NCBI GenBank assembly: GCA_007126415.1
Contig: SLBH01000240.1
Span: forward strand, 1-8,350
Direction of reading: 5' to 3'
Length of the DNA: 8,350 nucleotides
DNA from: Spirochaetales bacterium
Lineage (GTDB): Bacteria > Spirochaetota > Spirochaetia > DSM-27196 > SLAA01
A program made the translations under genes and the position numbers. This document shows positions 6,424 through 8,350 of the stretch, piece after piece (the stretch's first letter is position 1; the number at the start of each line of letters is the position of its first letter). Under the pieces are notes generated by a model that was not told the origin of the DNA, ran no database searches, and saw only the letters and a list, made by a program, of their open reading frames with translations.

Positions 6424-6444
6424 AGATGATCGAAAGATGATCGA
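6424..6444 (+). repeat. Direct repeat at the ABC ATPase start, making a 4-codon leader ORF
   Basis: AGATGATCGA occurs at 6424-6433 and again at 6435-6444, separated by one base. The second copy holds the true ATG (6437). The first copy supplies an ATG at 6426 that opens a mini-ORF reading MIER and stopping at TGA 6438-6440, which overlaps the true start as ATGA. This may couple initiation, or may be a chance slippage duplication. Confidence 0.6.
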
Positions 6445-7501
6445 GGTAGAGTCGCTCAGCAAGTCGTATCGCGATATCGCCGCGGTTGCGGAGGTGAGTT
6501 TTGAGGTCGGATCGCGAGAGATGCTCGGCTTGCTCGGGCCCAACGGGGCGGGCAAGACAACGCTTCTTCGGATGCTCGCCGGTACGCTACGGCCGAGCTC
6601 CGGCGAGGCGCGTATCGACGGGCACTCAATACTGAGCGCTTCGACGGAAGCCAAGCAGAGCATCGGGTATCTACCCGAGAACGCGCCGGCTTACGAAGAG
6701 TTGCTGGTCTCGGAGCAGTTGCGCTTCGCTGCTGATGCACACTATCTGTCGCGCAGTCGAGCCGACGGTGCCGTCGAGCGCGTCGCTGAGCGATGTGGCA
6801 TAACGGAGGTCCTGCAGAGACCGGTGCGCGAGCTCTCGCGCGGGTATCGACAACGGCTCGGTATAGCGCAGGCTCTGGTGCATGACCCCCCGATTTTAAT
6901 CCTAGACGAGCCGCACTCGGGGCTCGATCCGAATCAAATGCGCGAGATTCGCTCGCTGTTGCGCGAGGTTGCGCGCGAGAAGGCGGTGCTGCTCTCTACG
7001 CACCTGCTCGGTGAGGTCGAGGCGCTGTGCGAGCGGGTGGTGTTGCTTGCCTCCGGGCGCGTGGTTGGAGAAGGGCCCACGCAGCAACTGATTGCCGGCT
7101 CCGCGTCGGTTCGCCGCTATAGACTGCGCGTGGTGCCCCCGGTGCGTCCCCCGCAACAGTTTCGCCCCGACCGAAGCCTACGCGGCTGTGACGAGATCGC
7201 TTCGGTTGAGGTGCTGCGCGAAGGCGCTGCGGCGGTTGTGGGCGAGTCTCGAGGCAAAGGCGAGGGCGCGAGCGCAGGCGCGGCTGCAGGCGGGCGGCGT
7301 GAGGCGTGGGTGCTCGAGGTTACTCCGGCGGAGTCGTCGCTCGACGGCGGTTTTTTCTTTGACTGGGCTGTGGCGCACAACTGTCGCCTCGAGGGGCTGG
7401 AAGAGATCGCATCGGGCGAGCTCGAGCAGGTCTTTGCCGAGCTTACCGCCGCCGGTTCGCAGCGAGCGGCGCACGAGCAAGCCCCGGGAGCTCTACGATG
7501 A
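6437..7501 (+). CDS. ABC transporter ATP-binding protein (GldA/NosF/CcmA-like, ABC-2 exporter type)
   Basis: A 354-residue ATPase that should power the membrane protein encoded next. Walker A is GPNGAGKTT (34-42). The Q-loop position carries the PEN variant (IGYLPENAPAYEELLV, 76-91), typical of GldA/NosF-like exporters. The signature is degenerate, LSRGYRQR (133-140). Walker B and D-loop are ILILDEPHSGLDP (153-165) and the H-loop is LLSTH (185-189). After residue 220 comes a C-terminal extension of about 135 residues with a Gly/Ala/Arg-rich linker at 266-289. The frame stays open upstream to 6170 inside rnz, but only the ATG at 6437 begins the conserved N-terminus MIEVESLSKSY. The stop overlaps the permease start (ATGA), a sign of coupled synthesis of the two subunits. 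In gliding Bacteroidetes such ATPases belong to GldAFG; elsewhere, including non-gliding bacteria, the transported substrate is unknown. Function as an ABC ATPase is firm, the substrate is not known. Confidence 0.92.
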   Translation: MIEVESLSKSYRDIAAVAEVSFEVGSREMLGLLGPNGAGKTTLLRMLAGTLRPSSGEARIDGHSILSASTEAKQSIGYLPENAPAYEELLVSEQLRFAADAHYLSRSRADGAVERVAERCGITEVLQRPVRELSRGYRQRLGIAQALVHDPPILILDEPHSGLDPNQMREIRSLLREVAREKAVLLSTHLLGEVEALCERVVLLASGRVVGEGPTQQLIAGSASVRRYRLRVVPPVRPPQQFRPDRSLRGCDEIASVEVLREGAAAVVGESRGKGEGASAGAAAGGRREAWVLEVTPAESSLDGGFFFDWAVAHNCRLEGLEEIASGELEQVFAELTAAGSQRAAHEQAPGALR

Positions 7502-8250
7502 CCGCTATCGAGAAGACTCGCCGCACGGCCCGCGCCTCAATCTCGGCGGTGCTGCGCAAGGAACTGCGGCAGTACGGAGCGAGCGGTGTTCCGTACGCCG
7601 TGGTTGCCGGTTTCTTGCTACCCGCGGCGGTTTGGTTCTTTTGGTTCTACGACTTCGTGGGTTTGGATCAGGCGAGTCTGCGCGGATACTTCGCGGCGTT
7701 TCCGGTACTGTACATCGTGCTCCTACCGGCAGTTACGATGCGTCTCTGGGTCGAGGAGCGACGAAGCGGAACCCTTGAGTTGTTGCGCAGTGCCCCGGTG
7801 GGAGACCGCGCGATCGTGGTCGGTAAGTTTCTCGGCGCGTTGACGGTGGTGGTGCTGATGCTGGCGCTTACTCTGTTTGTGCCGCTTACCGTGACGCGGC
7901 TCGGCGCGTTCGACCTCGGCGAGATCGTTGCGGAGTACATTGGAGCGCTTCTGCTCGCCGGTGCGAGCCTTGCGCTTGTAATGCTGGTCTCGGTGCGACT
8001 GCGTAGCCAGGTGACCGCTTATCTCGTGGGGGTGCTGACGCTGTTTGCATTGAACGCGGCGCATCAGCTCGCCGCGTTTGCACCGGTGCCCCGCTCGGCA
8101 GAACGGCTGCTGCGTGCGGTATCGTTGGAGTATCAGTTTCGCGGCTTCACGCGCGGTGTGCTCGACACCGGGGCGGTGGGGTACTACCTCGTGTTGGTTG
8201 TGCTCGCGTTGTTTCTCTGCGAGCGGCAACTCGCACGCGCCGCGGAATAA
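7498..8250 (+). CDS. ABC-2 type permease, GldF-like
   Basis: A 250-residue integral membrane protein and the partner of the preceding ATPase. After an amphipathic, basic N-terminus containing LRKELRQY (19-26), hydrophobic segments lie at about 33-52, 63-80, 106-130, 142-165, 171-190 and 228-243, which gives six membrane passes. The block PAVTMRLWVEERRSGTLELL (77-96), followed by APVGDRAIVVGKFLGAL, is the hallmark of the GldF/NosY/ABC-2 permease family: a cytoplasmic coupling loop with a conserved E-x2-R/K-SGTLELL motif. The ATG overlaps the ATPase stop and has GGGAG (7486-7490) seven bases upstream. The length of about 250 is typical. No substrate can be named; in other bacteria relatives form an ATPase-permease-auxiliary trio, and the next gene fits the third part. 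Confidence 0.9.
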   Translation: MTAIEKTRRTARASISAVLRKELRQYGASGVPYAVVAGFLLPAAVWFFWFYDFVGLDQASLRGYFAAFPVLYIVLLPAVTMRLWVEERRSGTLELLRSAPVGDRAIVVGKFLGALTVVVLMLALTLFVPLTVTRLGAFDLGEIVAEYIGALLLAGASLALVMLVSVRLRSQVTAYLVGVLTLFALNAAHQLAAFAPVPRSAERLLRAVSLEYQFRGFTRGVLDTGAVGYYLVLVVLALFLCERQLARAAE

Positions 8251-8259
8251 ATCGAGAGT

Positions 8260-8264
8260 AAGGG
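8260..8264 (+). promoter_or_regulatory. Ribosome binding site choosing the first of two duplicated ATGs
   Basis: AAGGG ends six bases before the ATG at 8271. The second ATG (8286), created by the 15-bp duplication, has no such site before it. This favours 8271 as the start of the last gene. Confidence 0.5.
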
Positions 8265-8294
8265 CGTGGTATGCGCGAACGTGGTATGCGCGAA
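8265..8294 (+). repeat. Perfect 15-bp tandem duplication spanning a start codon
   Basis: CGTGGTATGCGCGAA occurs at 8265-8279 and again, with no gap, at 8280-8294. Being a multiple of three it keeps the reading frame, so it duplicates the start codon and adds five codons (the N-terminus reads MRERGMRED). It looks like a recent slippage event or a slippage-prone site. Confidence 0.85.
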
Positions 8295-8350
8295 GATGTC
8301 GTGCGGATAGCGAAGAGCGTCGTGGTGGTAGCCGTTTTGGTTTTGCTCGC
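8271..8350 (+). CDS. N-terminus of a probable GldG-like ABC auxiliary protein (cut by window end)
   Basis: Only 26 complete codons are visible. They encode a short charged start, MRERGMREDVVRIAKS, followed by the beginning of a hydrophobic stretch (VVVVAVLVLLA), consistent with an N-terminal membrane anchor. In GldF-type systems the permease gene is usually followed by a gene for a protein anchored at both ends by membrane helices with a large extracytoplasmic domain (GldG/ABC-transporter auxiliary family). The position 20 bp behind the permease and the N-terminal helix fit that role, but no family motif is visible yet. The start at 8271 is supported by AAGGG; 8286 is the alternative. Confidence 0.6.
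   Translation, partial: MRERGMREDVVRIAKSVVVVAVLVLL

Noticed and set aside
6170..6436. Upstream extension of the ABC ATPase frame into rnz
   Set aside because: The extra 89 residues are Arg-rich and non-homologous; the conserved ATPase N-terminus begins at the ATG at 6437.
7723..8229. 168-codon minus-strand ORF over the permease gene
   Set aside because: It is rich in Arg/Gln/His from reversed hydrophobic codons, a typical shadow of a membrane protein gene.

Overview
This window is a dense, GC-rich bacterial chromosome segment with eight protein-coding genes (six complete, one cut at each edge). No RNA gene, insertion sequence, prophage or CRISPR array is visible. The organism is most likely a free-living spirochaete. 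The main reason is the trans-2-enoyl-CoA reductase, which follows the Treponema denticola enzyme almost motif for motif as I recall it. The remaining genes fit a spirochaete but do not prove it.

Layout: two gene clusters diverge from a 273-bp intergenic region (4039-4311). To the left, on the minus strand and read in this order, are a HisD-family dehydrogenase, folC, and an NFACT/RqcH-type protein whose C-terminus lies beyond base 1. The gaps are only 46 and 49 bp, so they probably form one operon. To the right, on the plus strand, are fabV/ter, RNase Z, an ABC ATPase, an ABC-2 permease of the GldF type, and the first 27 codons of what is probably the GldG-like partner. These are joined by a 1-bp overlap (TAATG), a 20-bp gap, a 4-bp overlap (ATGA) and a 20-bp gap, which suggests a translationally coupled operon.

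Functions: the left cluster mixes folate polyglutamylation, a histidinol-dehydrogenase-like enzyme with altered metal and substrate residues, and ribosome-associated quality control. The right cluster combines NADH-dependent reduction of short trans-2-enoyl thioesters, tRNA 3'-end maturation and a three-part ABC exporter-like system. I see no single pathway linking them; most look like housekeeping genes.

Points worth a second look: (1) the HisD-family protein lacks two of the four classical zinc ligands and a substrate histidine, and resembles a distinct paralogous clade; (2) the NFACT protein seems to lack the helix-hairpin-helix module; (3) a degenerate hexamer/12-mer GC-rich tandem repeat and a small inverted repeat sit between the divergent operons; (4) perfect short direct duplications lie at two start codons, those of the ATPase and of the GldG-like gene. 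I found no convincing new multi-gene system.
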